DNA of 59,693 bases from an uncultured bacterium (GTDB lineage: Bacteria > Pseudomonadota > Gammaproteobacteria > Burkholderiales > CAIKXV01). Within the stretch, counting starts at the first letter, position 1. Each line of letters opens with the position of its first letter. The DNA is taken from positions 1 through 59,693 of the forward strand of contig CAIQON010000282.1 in NCBI GenBank assembly GCA_903873475.1, read 5' to 3'. Shown piece after piece: positions 48,062 through 57,857 of this stretch. The notes below the pieces were generated by a model. The model was not told where the DNA came from, made no database searches, and saw only the letters and a list, made by a program, of their open reading frames with translations. The translations under genes were made by a program, and so were the position numbers.

Positions 48062-50119
48062 TCACAGCCTCCAGTCGATGCCGGCGAACACGGACCTTCC
48101 GTCCCCGGGCAGGAACTGCGCCGAGTCGAGCCCGCGCGCATCGGCGATCACGCCGGTGGTCGCCGCGTACTTGCGGTTGCCGAGGTTGCGCGCCTGCACG
48201 AAGAACGAGGCGCCCTTGTCGATGCGCATGCCGGCCTTCAGGCCCCACAGGGTGAACGGATCGGCGAACAGCGTGTTGGCCATGTCTACCGCCGTCTTGC
48301 TCGACCATTCCAGCGTCGGGCCGACGTACCAGCCCGGCGCCGGTGCCCACAACACCTCGGAACGCAGCGCCATCGACGGGATGCCGGGCAGCCGGTTGTC
48401 GCCATAGCTCGCGTTACCGTCGAAGCGGAAGTCGTTCAGCAGGTACGAAGTGCGCCAGGCGACGTCGCGCGCAACCGTGAGCAGCAAGCCGAGTTCGACG
48501 CCCTGGTGGATGGTGCGCGGTGCGTTCACCGTACCCAGCGGCTGCCCGGTGGGCGTGTTCAGCGACAGCAGCTCGTTGTCGACCTGCGAGCGGTAGTAGG
48601 ACACGTCCCAGGTTGCGTTGCGAAGGAAGCCGCGGCTGCCGACCTCGAAGGTGGTGCCCTTCTGCGCGCTGACTGGCGTCACGTTCGGTCCACCGGCGAG
48701 TTCGCCGAAGCTCGGCGGTTCGAAGCTGCGGCTGACGTTCGCATAGACGTCGATTTGCGGACTCCACTCGTAGCGCACGCCGACCTTCGGCGAGAACTGG
48801 CTGTAGGTCCGGTTCACGCTGTTGTCGCCGTCGGCCAGGAACTTGTCGTCGAGCCTGCGGCTGGAGCGGGTCGCGTTGAACCCGAGGACCGCCGCCCACT
48901 GCGGTGCCAGGTAGAGCTGGTTCTCGGCGAACAGCGAATGGTTGGTGGAGGTCTGGGTACTCTGAGCGGTGCGCGCGCCGGCGCGGCCGCCGAGGTTCTG
49001 GAAGCGGTTGTCCTCTACCCGCGCCCGGGTCGGGATGAAGCCGACGACGAATCGGTTCTTCATGCCGGCCAGCGGTGCGTTGTTCACGTACCGGAACGAC
49101 AGCCCGTAGTCGTCCGAATCCTGGCGCAGTACCTGGAAGATCGGGTGGTCGAGGTTCTTGCGCGAATAGAACGCACCGAATTCGATCTGCGCCTCGCCCA
49201 TCCGGTAGACCGTACGGTTGGACACGCGCTGCAGCTGGTAGTCGCGCTTCTGGCGCTGGGCCAGGCTGCCGGCCGCCGCGAGCGTCGGATCTGCGTTGAG
49301 CTGTGCCTTGGTCAGGCTGCCCGGCAACTGCGAGTCGGAGTCGGTGATCGACAGATAGAACCGGGTCTCCAGGTCGGGGTTGATGCGAAAGCCGACGTTG
49401 CCGAAGAAGCGCATGTTCTCCTGGTCGGCCCAGTTGCGGAAGCCGTCCTGTCGTGAATGCGAGATCGATGCGTAGTAGTCGACCGGTCCGGACACGCCGC
49501 CGGTGGAACCGAACGCGCGCAGGTAGCCGAAGCTGCCGGCCTCCAGGCGCAGGCGCGCACGATCGGCATCGTGGCCGGTCGGCGACACGAAGTTGATCGA
49601 GCCGCCGAGGGTGGTGCCGCCGTACTGCAGCGCATTGCTGCCGCGGAAGACCTCGGTGTACTTCAGGCCGATCGGTTCGATCGCCTGGAAGTCGAAGCCG
49701 CCGTCGGCCAGGTTGACCGGCACGCCGTCGAGCAGCACCTGTACGCCGCGGCCGTGGAAGGTACGCTGGATGCCGGAGCCGCGGATAGACAGCCGCGCCT
49801 CGTCGGATCCGAAGCGCGGCTGCACGAACACGCCGGGTGCGAATCCGAGCAGGTCCTGGAAGGTCGATGCGCGGCCGGTCTCATAGCTCTCGGGATCGAC
49901 GACCGCCGCGCCGCCGGGCGTGAAGCGGGATGCGCGTTGCGCGCCCTCGAGGCTGGGTACGGTCAGGCTGCGCTCTGCGGCCGCCTTTCCGTGGATGATC
50001 ACCGGGGGCAGTTGCACCGGGGGGGAGGATTGCGCGATCGCGCTGGCGGAAAAAAGGCTGCTGGTCGCTGCGGCGAGCGCGAGCTGCGGCATCGACCGTC
50101 GTTGGCGGAAGTGCTTCAT
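48062..50119 (-). CDS. TonB-dependent receptor
   Basis: signal peptide; plug FQDLLGFAPGVFVQPRFGSDEARLSIRGSGIQRTFHGRGVQVLLDGVPVNLADGG; barrel ending ...VFAGIDWRL. Confidence 0.93.
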   Translation of the reverse strand: MKHFRQRRSMPQLALAAATSSLFSASAIAQSSPPVQLPPVIIHGKAAAERSLTVPSLEGAQRASRFTPGGAAVVDPESYETGRASTFQDLLGFAPGVFVQPRFGSDEARLSIRGSGIQRTFHGRGVQVLLDGVPVNLADGGFDFQAIEPIGLKYTEVFRGSNALQYGGTTLGGSINFVSPTGHDADRARLRLEAGSFGYLRAFGSTGGVSGPVDYYASISHSRQDGFRNWADQENMRFFGNVGFRINPDLETRFYLSITDSDSQLPGSLTKAQLNADPTLAAAGSLAQRQKRDYQLQRVSNRTVYRMGEAQIEFGAFYSRKNLDHPIFQVLRQDSDDYGLSFRYVNNAPLAGMKNRFVVGFIPTRARVEDNRFQNLGGRAGARTAQSTQTSTNHSLFAENQLYLAPQWAAVLGFNATRSSRRLDDKFLADGDNSVNRTYSQFSPKVGVRYEWSPQIDVYANVSRSFEPPSFGELAGGPNVTPVSAQKGTTFEVGSRGFLRNATWDVSYYRSQVDNELLSLNTPTGQPLGTVNAPRTIHQGVELGLLLTVARDVAWRTSYLLNDFRFDGNASYGDNRLPGIPSMALRSEVLWAPAPGWYVGPTLEWSSKTAVDMANTLFADPFTLWGLKAGMRIDKGASFFVQARNLGNRKYAATTGVIADARGLDSAQFLPGDGRSVFAGIDWRL

Positions 50120-50224
50120 GGTTGTCTTCCTGTCGTGTTTGCACGGAGCCGCGCATCTGCGTCGGCGATACCGCGCACGGGTTCTACGGCGAGGCGAACA
50201 GGCCTCGCGCCAGGGCTGGGAAGG

Positions 50225-50629
50225 TCAGCCGTGGACGGGGGGCGCCCGCGGACTCGCGAGCGTCCAGGTGGGGCCAGGAGGCTGCCGCCAGATGCCGTCT
50301 GCCAGCGGTGGCGCCGACCGGGCTTGCGGCACGAGCAGGCCCGATGTGGCGACCGACACTGGCAGGCCTGCAGTTGCATGGAGCAGGCAGAACGGACAGT
50401 CGGCGCCGGCAGCTGCGCTGTCGGGCAGGGATCCATCGGACGCTGCGCCGACATCGATCGCCACCCGCTTCATGCCGGTGGAGGTGCAGACCTCCAGCCA
50501 TGTCGTGCTGTCGGGCTGGGCCGCCAGCATCACGCGCGCCACGACCGGCGATAACGCGCCGAACAGCAGCGCGAGGCATGCGATCCAGGCGACGGCTCGG
50601 CGCGCGAGGACGGTTCGTGACGGGCGCAT
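50225..50629 (-). CDS. DUF2946-like small protein
   Basis: RRAVAWIACLALLFGALSPVVARVMLA N-term, C-rich tail LEVCTSTG...ADCPFCLLH; adjacent to TonB receptor/PepSY. Confidence 0.6.
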   Translation of the reverse strand: MRPSRTVLARRAVAWIACLALLFGALSPVVARVMLAAQPDSTTWLEVCTSTGMKRVAIDVGAASDGSLPDSAAAGADCPFCLLHATAGLPVSVATSGLLVPQARSAPPLADGIWRQPPGPTWTLASPRAPPVHG

Positions 50630-50690
50630 GGCGCGGACGGCTAGCACAGCACGATCGCGTGGTGCCAACCGACGATAACCGGGTGCCGCA

Positions 50691-51080
50691 TCAAGCCCCA
50701 CGCCGCTCGATCGTGATCCCAAGCTTCTTCACGCCCGGCATCAGGTTCAGCTTCGCAAGCGAGAGCCGCAGCCGTGGCATTCCGAACTCGCGCAGCAGCG
50801 TGGTGGCGATCAGTTCGGCCAGCGCTTCGAGCAACTGGGCATCGTGGTCGTCGAGGATTTCGCGCACCCGCGCCACCACCTTGCTGTAGTCGATGGTGTC
50901 GGCGAGTTCATGGCTGTCTGCCGCGTGCCGGCCGCGCAGGTCGAAGTCGATGTCGAGTTCCACCGCCTGCTTCACTTCCCGTTCCCACGGATAGACTCCG
51001 ACCAGCGTCTGGTGGCGCAGTTCACGGATGAAGATGGTGTCGGGCGAGGGGGGCTGCGCGGTGGCTTCGGTCGTGCTCAT
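50691..51080 (-). CDS. folB: dihydroneopterin aldolase
   Basis: IFIRELRHQTLVGVYPWEREVKQAVELDIDFDL; DTIDYSKVVARVREILDDHDAQLLEALAE. Confidence 0.9.
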   Translation of the reverse strand: MSTTEATAQPPSPDTIFIRELRHQTLVGVYPWEREVKQAVELDIDFDLRGRHAADSHELADTIDYSKVVARVREILDDHDAQLLEALAELIATTLLREFGMPRLRLSLAKLNLMPGVKKLGITIERRGA

Positions 51081-51129
51081 GGTCGGGCCGATGTTAGCGA
51101 GTATCGGGCGGCCGCGCTACACTGGCCGC

Positions 51130-51771
51130 ATGCCCGACATGCCTGCCGACCTGCTGATCATCCTGGCTGCCTACCTGATCGGCTCCATCTCGTTTGCCGT
51201 GATCGTCAGCCGCGGCTTCGGATTGCCCGACCCGCGCACCTACGGCTCGAAGAACCCGGGCGCGACCAACGTGCTGCGCTCCGGCCGCAAGGCGGCCGCG
51301 ATCCTTACGCTGGGTGGCGACGGCCTGAAGGGCTGGCTGGCGGTCGTGCTCGCGCAGTGGCTCGCGCCGGCGCAGGGATACACCGACACCACGATCGCGC
51401 TGGTGGCACTGGCGGTCTTCCTCGGCCACCTCTACCCGGTGTTCTTCCGATTCATCGGGGGCAAGGGCGTGGCGACCGCCGCCGGCGTGCTGTTCGCGCT
51501 GAACCCCTGGCTCGGGCTGGGCCTGCTCGTGATCTGGCTGGTGCTGGCGGTCGGGCTCAAGCTGTCTTCGCTGGCGGCGCTGGCCGCGACCGCCGCGGCG
51601 CTGCCGCTCGCCTGGTGGCTGGCCATGCCCGGCGCGTACCTCGCCACGATCGGCGCGATCGGCGTGCTGCTGGTCTGGCGCCACCGATCGAACATCCGCA
51701 AGCTGCTGTCGGGTACCGAGAGCGGTTTCGGCGGCAAGGCTGGCAAGGAAGATCCGACCGCGCAGCCGTAA
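51130..51771 (+). CDS. plsY: glycerol-3-phosphate acyltransferase PlsY
   Basis: AAYLIGSISFAVIVSRGFGLPDPRTYGSKNPGATNVLRSGRKAAAILTLGGDGLKGWLAV; GHLYPVFFRFIGGKGVAT. Confidence 0.95.
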   Translation: MPDMPADLLIILAAYLIGSISFAVIVSRGFGLPDPRTYGSKNPGATNVLRSGRKAAAILTLGGDGLKGWLAVVLAQWLAPAQGYTDTTIALVALAVFLGHLYPVFFRFIGGKGVATAAGVLFALNPWLGLGLLVIWLVLAVGLKLSSLAALAATAAALPLAWWLAMPGAYLATIGAIGVLLVWRHRSNIRKLLSGTESGFGGKAGKEDPTAQP

Positions 51772-51797
51772 CGGGCCAGCGCCGCCGCGCTTCGTGT

Positions 51798-52835
51798 TCA
51801 GGGGCGCTGCAGCGAATCCAGTGGCCAGCGCGGACGCACCCCGAAGCCGCTGGCGCCGACATCGCTTGCAGCGGCCGGCATGCGTCCTTCGCGCAGGCGC
51901 AGCGCACCGGCCCACGCGATCATCGCGCCGTTGTCGGTGCACAGCGCGACCGGCGGATACACCACGCGCGCACCGCGTCGGCGCATCGCGGCGTCGAGCT
52001 TCTCGCGCAGCCGCAGGTTGGCACCGACGCCACCGGCGACCACCAGCGTGTCGAGCCCGGTGCGCGCGAGCGCACCGATCGACTTGGCGCACAGCACGTC
52101 GGTGACCGCTTCCTGGAACTCGGCCGCGATGTCGGCGACGGTCGCCGCAGTCAGTGCCGCCTGCGCGCGCACCAGCGTCAGCACGGCGGTCTTGAGGCCG
52201 CTGAAGCTCATCTCGAGGTCGTCGCTGGCGATCATCGGGCGCGGCAGCTTCAAGCGCCCGGCCGCGCCGGCCAGAGCGGCCTTCGCCACCGCAGGTCCCC
52301 CGGGGTAACCGAGGCCGAGCAGTTTCGCCGTCTTGTCGAACGCTTCGCCCGCCGCGTCGTCAAGCGTGTCGCCCAGCAGTTCATAGTCGCCGACGCCGCC
52401 CACCCGCATCAACTGGCTGTGCCCGCCCGAGACCAGCAGCGCAACGAAGGGAAACGCAAGGTCGGGCTCCGAGATCAGCGGCGACAGCAGGTGACCCTCG
52501 AGGTGGTGGATCGGGATCACCGGGATGCGCAGCGCATAGCCGAGCGCGTGTGCCACGCTGGTGCCCACCAGCAGCGCGCCCGCCAGCCCGGGGCCCTCTG
52601 TGACCGCGATCGCATCGAGGTCGGCGAGCGTGCAGCCAGCCTCGGCGAGCACCTTGCGGGTCAGCGGCAGCAGCCTGCGCACATGGTCGCGCGAGGCGAG
52701 TTCGGGCACCACGCCGCCATAGGCCTCGTGCAGGTCGACCTGGGAGTGCAGCGCGTGCGCAAGCAGGCCGCGCTCGCCGTCGACCAGCGCGACACCGGTT
52801 TCGTCGCAGGATGTCTCGATACCCAGTACCCGCAT
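51798..52835 (-). CDS. tsaD: tRNA N6-adenosine threonylcarbamoyltransferase TsaD
   Basis: [44 protein letters not shown]. Confidence 0.97.
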   Translation of the reverse strand: MRVLGIETSCDETGVALVDGERGLLAHALHSQVDLHEAYGGVVPELASRDHVRRLLPLTRKVLAEAGCTLADLDAIAVTEGPGLAGALLVGTSVAHALGYALRIPVIPIHHLEGHLLSPLISEPDLAFPFVALLVSGGHSQLMRVGGVGDYELLGDTLDDAAGEAFDKTAKLLGLGYPGGPAVAKAALAGAAGRLKLPRPMIASDDLEMSFSGLKTAVLTLVRAQAALTAATVADIAAEFQEAVTDVLCAKSIGALARTGLDTLVVAGGVGANLRLREKLDAAMRRRGARVVYPPVALCTDNGAMIAWAGALRLREGRMPAAASDVGASGFGVRPRWPLDSLQRP

Positions 52836-52939
52836 GCCATCCTCGCCAGCCCGACGCGAGGATGCGCCGGGCCGATGATTCTAGCGGGTCCGCGCCGGGC
52901 CCATCCGCTATCATCGACGGGATAGTGGAGGAGCTTTCG

Positions 52940-55093
52940 ATGGGCAAGCAGACGAATACCGGTGGCCGGTCCGACCTGGAACGGTTGTTCAACCCGCGCT
53001 CGGTCGCCATCCTCGGCGCGTCGCAGAACGTGAAGTCGATCAGCGGCCAGCCAGCCTGGTCGCTCGCGAAGCATGGCTACAAGGGCACGCTGTACCCGGT
53101 CAACCCGAAGTACGACACGGTCGAAGGCGTCCGGTGCTACCCGTCGGTCGAATCGCTGCCCGAGGTGCCCGACCTGGCGCTGATCCTGGTCGCTGCCGCG
53201 CGCGTGCCGCAGATGCTGCGCGAGGTCGGGAAGAAGGGCATCCCGTTCTGCATCATCTTCAGTTCCGGCTTCGCCGAGACTGGCGCGGAAGGGCTTGCGC
53301 TGCAGCACGAGATCGCGGCGATCGCCCGCGAGTACTCGATCGCGGTCGTCGGGCCGAACTGCCAGGGCATGATCGGCGTCACCGACGATGTCTATGCCGG
53401 CTTCGGCTCGGCGTTCTCCGGCGACAACTTCCGCCAGGGTTCGCTGTCGATGACCACCCAGTCCGGCGGCTTCGGCTACGGCGTGATCATTCTCGCCGAG
53501 GAATCCGGCCTGGGTTTCCGCAGCATCGTCAGCACCGGCAATGAATCCGGCCTGACCACCACCGACTTCATCGAGTGGTTCACCCGCGACCCGCAGACCA
53601 AGGTCATCGGGGCCTACATGGAAGGCGTGAAGGACGCGCACCGCCTGCTCGAGGTCGGCGACAAGGCGCTCGATGCCGACAAGCCGGTGCTGATCTGGAA
53701 GGTGGGCAACACCGACGTCGGACAGCGGGCGGCGGCCTCGCACACGGCCAACCTCGGCGGGGCGCTCGCGCTCTACGAGGCGGCGTTCCGCCAGCGCGGC
53801 ATGATCCGCGTGCGCGACGCCAATGAACTCATCGATTACACCCAGGTGTTCGAGTGTGGCAAGCGCCCGGCGGGCAACCGGGTGGCGATCGTCACCATTT
53901 CGGGCGGCGGCGGCATCCTGATGGCCGACCAGTGCGTGGAATCCGGCCTGTCGGTCGGGCCGTTGACGCGCGAAAGCGAACTGGCGCTGAAGGACATCAT
54001 CCCCTCGTTCGGCTCGTGGCAGAATCCGATCGACATCACCGCAGGCATCTTCAACAACCCCGAGATGCTGGCGCAGGCGATGCAGATCATCGTCGACGAC
54101 CCGTCGGTGGATTCGATCGTGGTCATCTTCGCCTCGCTGCAGGGCGACATCGCCACGCAGCGCGCGAAGGAACTGGCCGAACTGAGCGCACGCACGCCCA
54201 AGCCTATCCTCGCGGCGTGGAGCGCGCGCGAGAAGTTCGCCTCCGAGGCCTACCGCATCCTGAAGGAAGGCAAGGTGCCGCGCTTCTCGACGCCGGTGTC
54301 GTGCGGCAAGGCACTGGCCGCGCTGACCACCTTCGCCGAGGCACGGCGCCGACGCGCGAAGGAAAAGGCCGAGCCGGTGCTGACGCTCGAGCGTCCCGAT
54401 GCGAAGGCGATGCTCGCCGGGCGCAGCGCCGACCTCGCCGAGTACCAGGCCAAGGCGCTGGTCGCGGCCTACGGCATCCCGGTCACGCGCGAGGTGCTGG
54501 CGAAGGACCGCGCAGCGGCCGTCGCGGCGGCGAAGGAGATCGGCTTTCCGGTGGTGATGAAGGTGCAGTCGGCCGGCATCGCGCACAAGACCGAGGCGGG
54601 CGGCGTGCGCATCGGCGTGCCCGATGCGGCGGCGGTCGAGGCCGCGTTCGATGCGATCGTCGCCAGCGCGAAGGCATATGCGCCGGAGGCGGTGATCGAC
54701 GGCGTGTCGGTGCAGGAGATGGTGTCCGGCGGCACCGAACTGATCGTCGGCGTGCAGAATGATCCGCTGTTCGGGCCGGCGGTGATGGTCGGCCTGGGCG
54801 GCATCTACGCCGAGGTGTTCAAGGACGTGTCGTTCCGCCTCGCGCCGCTGACCCGCTCGGTGGCCGAGTCGATGCTGCACGACCTGAAATGTTTCCCGCT
54901 GCTCGATGGTGCCCGAGGGCGCCCGAAGGCGGATGTGGACGCGGTGGTCGACGTGCTGCTGAAACTGTCCGCGCTGTCGATCGACCTGAAGCAGGAACTG
55001 GCCGAACTCGACATCAACCCGCTGGTGGTGCTCGAACAGGGCCGCGGCGTGCGTGCACTCGACGCGCTGGCCAAGCCGCACACGCAAGCCTGA
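52940..55093 (+). CDS. acetate--CoA ligase (ADP-forming) family, fused alpha-beta
   Basis: LFNPRSVAILGASQNVKSISGQPAWSL CoA-binding domain; GPNCQGMIG; C-terminal ATP-grasp (FPVVMKVQSAGIAHKTEAGGVRIGV). Confidence 0.92.
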   Translation: MGKQTNTGGRSDLERLFNPRSVAILGASQNVKSISGQPAWSLAKHGYKGTLYPVNPKYDTVEGVRCYPSVESLPEVPDLALILVAAARVPQMLREVGKKGIPFCIIFSSGFAETGAEGLALQHEIAAIAREYSIAVVGPNCQGMIGVTDDVYAGFGSAFSGDNFRQGSLSMTTQSGGFGYGVIILAEESGLGFRSIVSTGNESGLTTTDFIEWFTRDPQTKVIGAYMEGVKDAHRLLEVGDKALDADKPVLIWKVGNTDVGQRAAASHTANLGGALALYEAAFRQRGMIRVRDANELIDYTQVFECGKRPAGNRVAIVTISGGGGILMADQCVESGLSVGPLTRESELALKDIIPSFGSWQNPIDITAGIFNNPEMLAQAMQIIVDDPSVDSIVVIFASLQGDIATQRAKELAELSARTPKPILAAWSAREKFASEAYRILKEGKVPRFSTPVSCGKALAALTTFAEARRRRAKEKAEPVLTLERPDAKAMLAGRSADLAEYQAKALVAAYGIPVTREVLAKDRAAAVAAAKEIGFPVVMKVQSAGIAHKTEAGGVRIGVPDAAAVEAAFDAIVASAKAYAPEAVIDGVSVQEMVSGGTELIVGVQNDPLFGPAVMVGLGGIYAEVFKDVSFRLAPLTRSVAESMLHDLKCFPLLDGARGRPKADVDAVVDVLLKLSALSIDLKQELAELDINPLVVLEQGRGVRALDALAKPHTQA

Positions 55094-55118
55094 TGCCCAC
55101 TCCGCAGGAGCCGCTGTC

Positions 55119-56324
55119 ATGACCCCACCCGATACCTCCATGAAGACGCCGGCCGGCGAGATGCCCGCCGCCGACCTCGGTTTCGCCCGCGGGCTGGGCG
55201 ACGACGTGCTGCTGCTCAAGCGTGAACTGCGCCGTTTCATCGAGGCCGAGGTCGAGACCCGGTCGCGCTGGATCGAGGAGAACGACACCATCCCCGACGA
55301 CCTGATGGCGATGGCGCGCGACCTCGGGCTGTTCGGCCTGACCATCCCCGAGGCCTATGGTGGCATCGGCCTCGACCTCGCCGGCAAGTGCGCGATGGAA
55401 GAGGAACTCGGCCGCAGCAACTACGGTTTCTCGACGGTCATCGCCAACCACACCGGCATTAGCACCAAGGGCATCGTCGACCTCGGCAACGACGAGCAGA
55501 AGCAGCGCTACCTGCCGCGCATGGCCACTGGCGAGTGGGTCGGCTGCTTCGCGCTGACCGAATCGCAGGCGGGGTCGGACCCGGCGGCGATGCGCACCAA
55601 CGCGGTGAAGCAGGGCGACAGGTGGATCCTGAACGGCGAGAAGATCTACATCACCAACGCGACCATCGCCAACGTGTTCACGGTGATGGCGGTGACCGAT
55701 CGCTCGAAGGGTGCCAAGGGCATCTCGGCGTTCATCGTGGAGCGTGACTTTCCCGGCCTGTCGGTGGGGCCGAACGAGCGCAAGATGGGCATGCACGGCT
55801 GCGGCACTGCGCCGGTGATCATGCAGGATTGCGAAGTGCCCGCCGCCAACCTGCTCGGGCCCGAGGGCATGGGCTATGTGCAGGCGCTCAAGACGCTGAC
55901 CGCCGGGCGGGTGACCGTCGCCGCGCGCTGCTGCGGCATCATGGACCGGTTGATCGAGCGCACCGTCGACTACCTGAAGACGCGTGAGCAGGGTGGCAGC
56001 AAGCTCGCCGCCTACCAGGGCCTGCAGTGGATGCTTGCCGACATGGCGCTGTCGCGCGACGCTTCGCGCCTGCTGGTGCAGCGCGCGATCGACACCATCC
56101 GCAGCGGCGCGCGCGGCACGGTCGAGGCGTCGATGGCCAAGCTGCATGCGACCGAGGCGGCCGGAAGGGTGGCCGACGCGGCGATCCAGCTGCACGGCGG
56201 CATCGGCTACATGCGCGACTTCGGCATCGAGACGATGGCGAGGGATGTGCGGATCACCCGCATCTATGAAGGGACGTCGGAGATCCAGCGGTCGCTGATC
56301 GCGCGGGAGTTGCTGAAGGACTGA
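55119..56324 (+). CDS. acyl-CoA dehydrogenase
   Basis: ALTESQAGSDPAAMRTNAVKQGDRWILNGEKIYITNA; LHGGIGYMRDFGIETMARDVRITRIYEGTSEIQRSLIAREL. Confidence 0.95.
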   Translation: MTPPDTSMKTPAGEMPAADLGFARGLGDDVLLLKRELRRFIEAEVETRSRWIEENDTIPDDLMAMARDLGLFGLTIPEAYGGIGLDLAGKCAMEEELGRSNYGFSTVIANHTGISTKGIVDLGNDEQKQRYLPRMATGEWVGCFALTESQAGSDPAAMRTNAVKQGDRWILNGEKIYITNATIANVFTVMAVTDRSKGAKGISAFIVERDFPGLSVGPNERKMGMHGCGTAPVIMQDCEVPAANLLGPEGMGYVQALKTLTAGRVTVAARCCGIMDRLIERTVDYLKTREQGGSKLAAYQGLQWMLADMALSRDASRLLVQRAIDTIRSGARGTVEASMAKLHATEAAGRVADAAIQLHGGIGYMRDFGIETMARDVRITRIYEGTSEIQRSLIARELLKD

Positions 56325-56330
56325 GGCGTG

Positions 56331-56357
56331 GCCCTCCGGTCGGGCCGACGGGAGGGC
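56331..56357. terminator. candidate bidirectional terminator hairpin
   Basis: GCCCTCC-G-GTCG-GGC-CGAC-G-GGAGGGC, 7+4 bp stem with one G/G mismatch, between convergent stops (56324 / 56362). Confidence 0.55.
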
Positions 56358-56361
56358 TTGA

Positions 56362-56760
56362 TCATGAAGCGCCGGCAAGCGCCCTGGTGCGTCCCGGAAA
56401 CGCCTTCACCAGCCTGGCATCCGCCGTCACCAGCGGCACATCGAGGTACTCGGCGAGCGCGACGTATTCGCAGCCATATGCCGAGCAACCGCTCTGCTGC
56501 GACAGCCTGAGGACATCCAGCGTGTCGACGTTGTACTGATCGGGTCCGATGATCGCCGAGGCTCGCGAGTACAGGGCTGCGGCATCCATGAGGGCCAGCT
56601 TGTTCGCGCGGACGCATGTCGCCAGGACGTTCCGCAACTCACTGCGCCACAGGACAGGTGCGGCCCATTCGGGATCGGATCGGAGCAGTTGCTCTGCGCC
56701 AGCGGTGAACTTCCCGGGCATCAGCAGGTAGGCGAGGACGTTCGTATCGACGACGATCAT
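56362..56760 (-). CDS. PIN-domain toxin (VapC-like)
   Basis: MIVVDTNVLAYL; WRSELRNVLA; CEYVALAEYLDVPLVTADARLVKAFP. Confidence 0.87.
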   Translation of the reverse strand: MIVVDTNVLAYLLMPGKFTAGAEQLLRSDPEWAAPVLWRSELRNVLATCVRANKLALMDAAALYSRASAIIGPDQYNVDTLDVLRLSQQSGCSAYGCEYVALAEYLDVPLVTADARLVKAFPGRTRALAGAS

Positions 56761-57002
56761 GATCGACCTTGTCGCTTGAAGCCGTCGATCGCCTCGTGAT
56801 CGAACACGGCCTCGGGCAGCCTGGCGCGGATGGCGCGTATCGCCGCCAGTTGATCCTCGACGGGAGCCCGCCGGGTCATCAGCGTCGCTTCGATGCAGGC
56901 GATCACCTCGCTGTTCAGGCTTCTGTGGTTAGCGGACGCAGACGCCTTCAACCGCTCGTACACGTCGTCCGGGATCCCTTTCAGGGTGACGGTGGTTGCC
57001 AT
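56757..57002 (-). CDS. FitA/Arc-type RHH antitoxin
   Basis: MATTVTLKGIPDDVYERLKASASANHRSLNSEVIACIEATL; 4-bp overlap with PIN toxin. Confidence 0.88.
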   Translation of the reverse strand: MATTVTLKGIPDDVYERLKASASANHRSLNSEVIACIEATLMTRRAPVEDQLAAIRAIRARLPEAVFDHEAIDGFKRQGRS

Positions 57003-57020
57003 GGCACTTCTCCAAAAGAA

Positions 57021-57043
57021 ACCATTATGGTGTCGTTATGGTT
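57021..57043. promoter_or_regulatory. candidate TA autoregulatory operator
   Basis: perfect palindrome ACCATTATGGT (57021-57031) plus extra half-site ATGGT (57038-57042); minus-strand CATAAT -10-like sequence within. Confidence 0.5.
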
Positions 57044-57139
57044 CTATCGTAAATGACTCAGCCTTCGTTCGCGCAGCCCTCGTTCATTCATCGATGCAAA
57101 AGGTAGAATTCCAACTTCGCTTTCCGACTGGGGGCCATC

Positions 57140-57427
57140 ATGCACGTCACCGACAAGGGTCAAGTCACGATCCCGAAACACATCCGCATCGCAGCCGGCG
57201 TCGCACCCGGCAGCGAGGTCTCGTTCAGCCTCGAGGGCAGTCGGATCGTGATCACGCCGGTTGGCACTGGCGTGAAGGATGACCGGCGGGACACGCTGAG
57301 GGCTGCGGCAGCGCGGGCCCGGGCCTCCATGAAGCCCGAGTTCAGGCAACTGGCCGCCGATGAGATCATGAAGTTCCTGCGTGGCGAGGACGCGGCACCC
57401 GCCGCCGTTCGCCGTGGCCATCGCTAG
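57140..57427 (+). CDS. AbrB/MazE/SpoVT-fold antitoxin (VapB-like)
   Basis: MHVTDKGQVTIPKHIRIAAGVAPGSEVSFSLEGSRIVITPV. Confidence 0.92.
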   Translation: MHVTDKGQVTIPKHIRIAAGVAPGSEVSFSLEGSRIVITPVGTGVKDDRRDTLRAAAARARASMKPEFRQLAADEIMKFLRGEDAAPAAVRRGHR

Positions 57428-57857
57428 TCTCGCGGGCTACGACGGCACCGCCGGCACGCTCGTCGACACGAATATCTGGATCGACTGCATGGACCCGGGC
57501 AGTCGGTGGCACGACTGGGCCGTCGAGCAGCTCCAGTTGCTGAGCGAGCGGTCGCCGCTGCACGTCAACCTGGTGATCTACACGGAGCTGCTGGTCCCAG
57601 GCCCTGACATCGCCGCGCTCGACGGATTGCTCGACGTATACGAGACGTTACGGACGCCGCTGCCGTGGACATGTGCATCACTGACGGCGGCGGCCTTTGC
57701 CCTCTACCGCAAGTACGGCGGATCGAAGGCGAAGCCGTTGCCGGACTTCTACATCGGCGCGCATGCGGCGGTTGCGAATCTGAGGGTTCTGACGCGCGAC
57801 CCAGCTCCGTACAGGACCTATTTCCCGAAGCTGGTGGTGGTAGCCCCCGTCTCATGA
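57414..57857 (+). CDS. PIN-domain toxin (VapC-like)
   Basis: LVDTNIWIDCMDPGSRWHDW; YTELLVPG; LPDFYIGAHAAVANLRVLTRDPAPYRTYFP; GTG start 57414 proposed, ORF opens at 57381. Confidence 0.88.
   Translation: MAIASLAGYDGTAGTLVDTNIWIDCMDPGSRWHDWAVEQLQLLSERSPLHVNLVIYTELLVPGPDIAALDGLLDVYETLRTPLPWTCASLTAAAFALYRKYGGSKAKPLPDFYIGAHAAVANLRVLTRDPAPYRTYFPKLVVVAPVS

Noticed and set aside
46643-49456. 937-aa plus-strand ORF opposite PepSY and TonB receptor genes
   Set aside because: Antisense frame of two well-supported genes; low-quality Arg/Val/Gln-rich translation.
50630-50690. Possible cobalamin or metal riboswitch upstream of DUF2946/TonB receptor
   Set aside because: Checked by eye for a B12-box-like or other conserved core; none recognisable.
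52661-55345. 894-aa minus-strand ORF
   Set aside because: Antisense to the acyl-CoA synthetase gene; no domain features.
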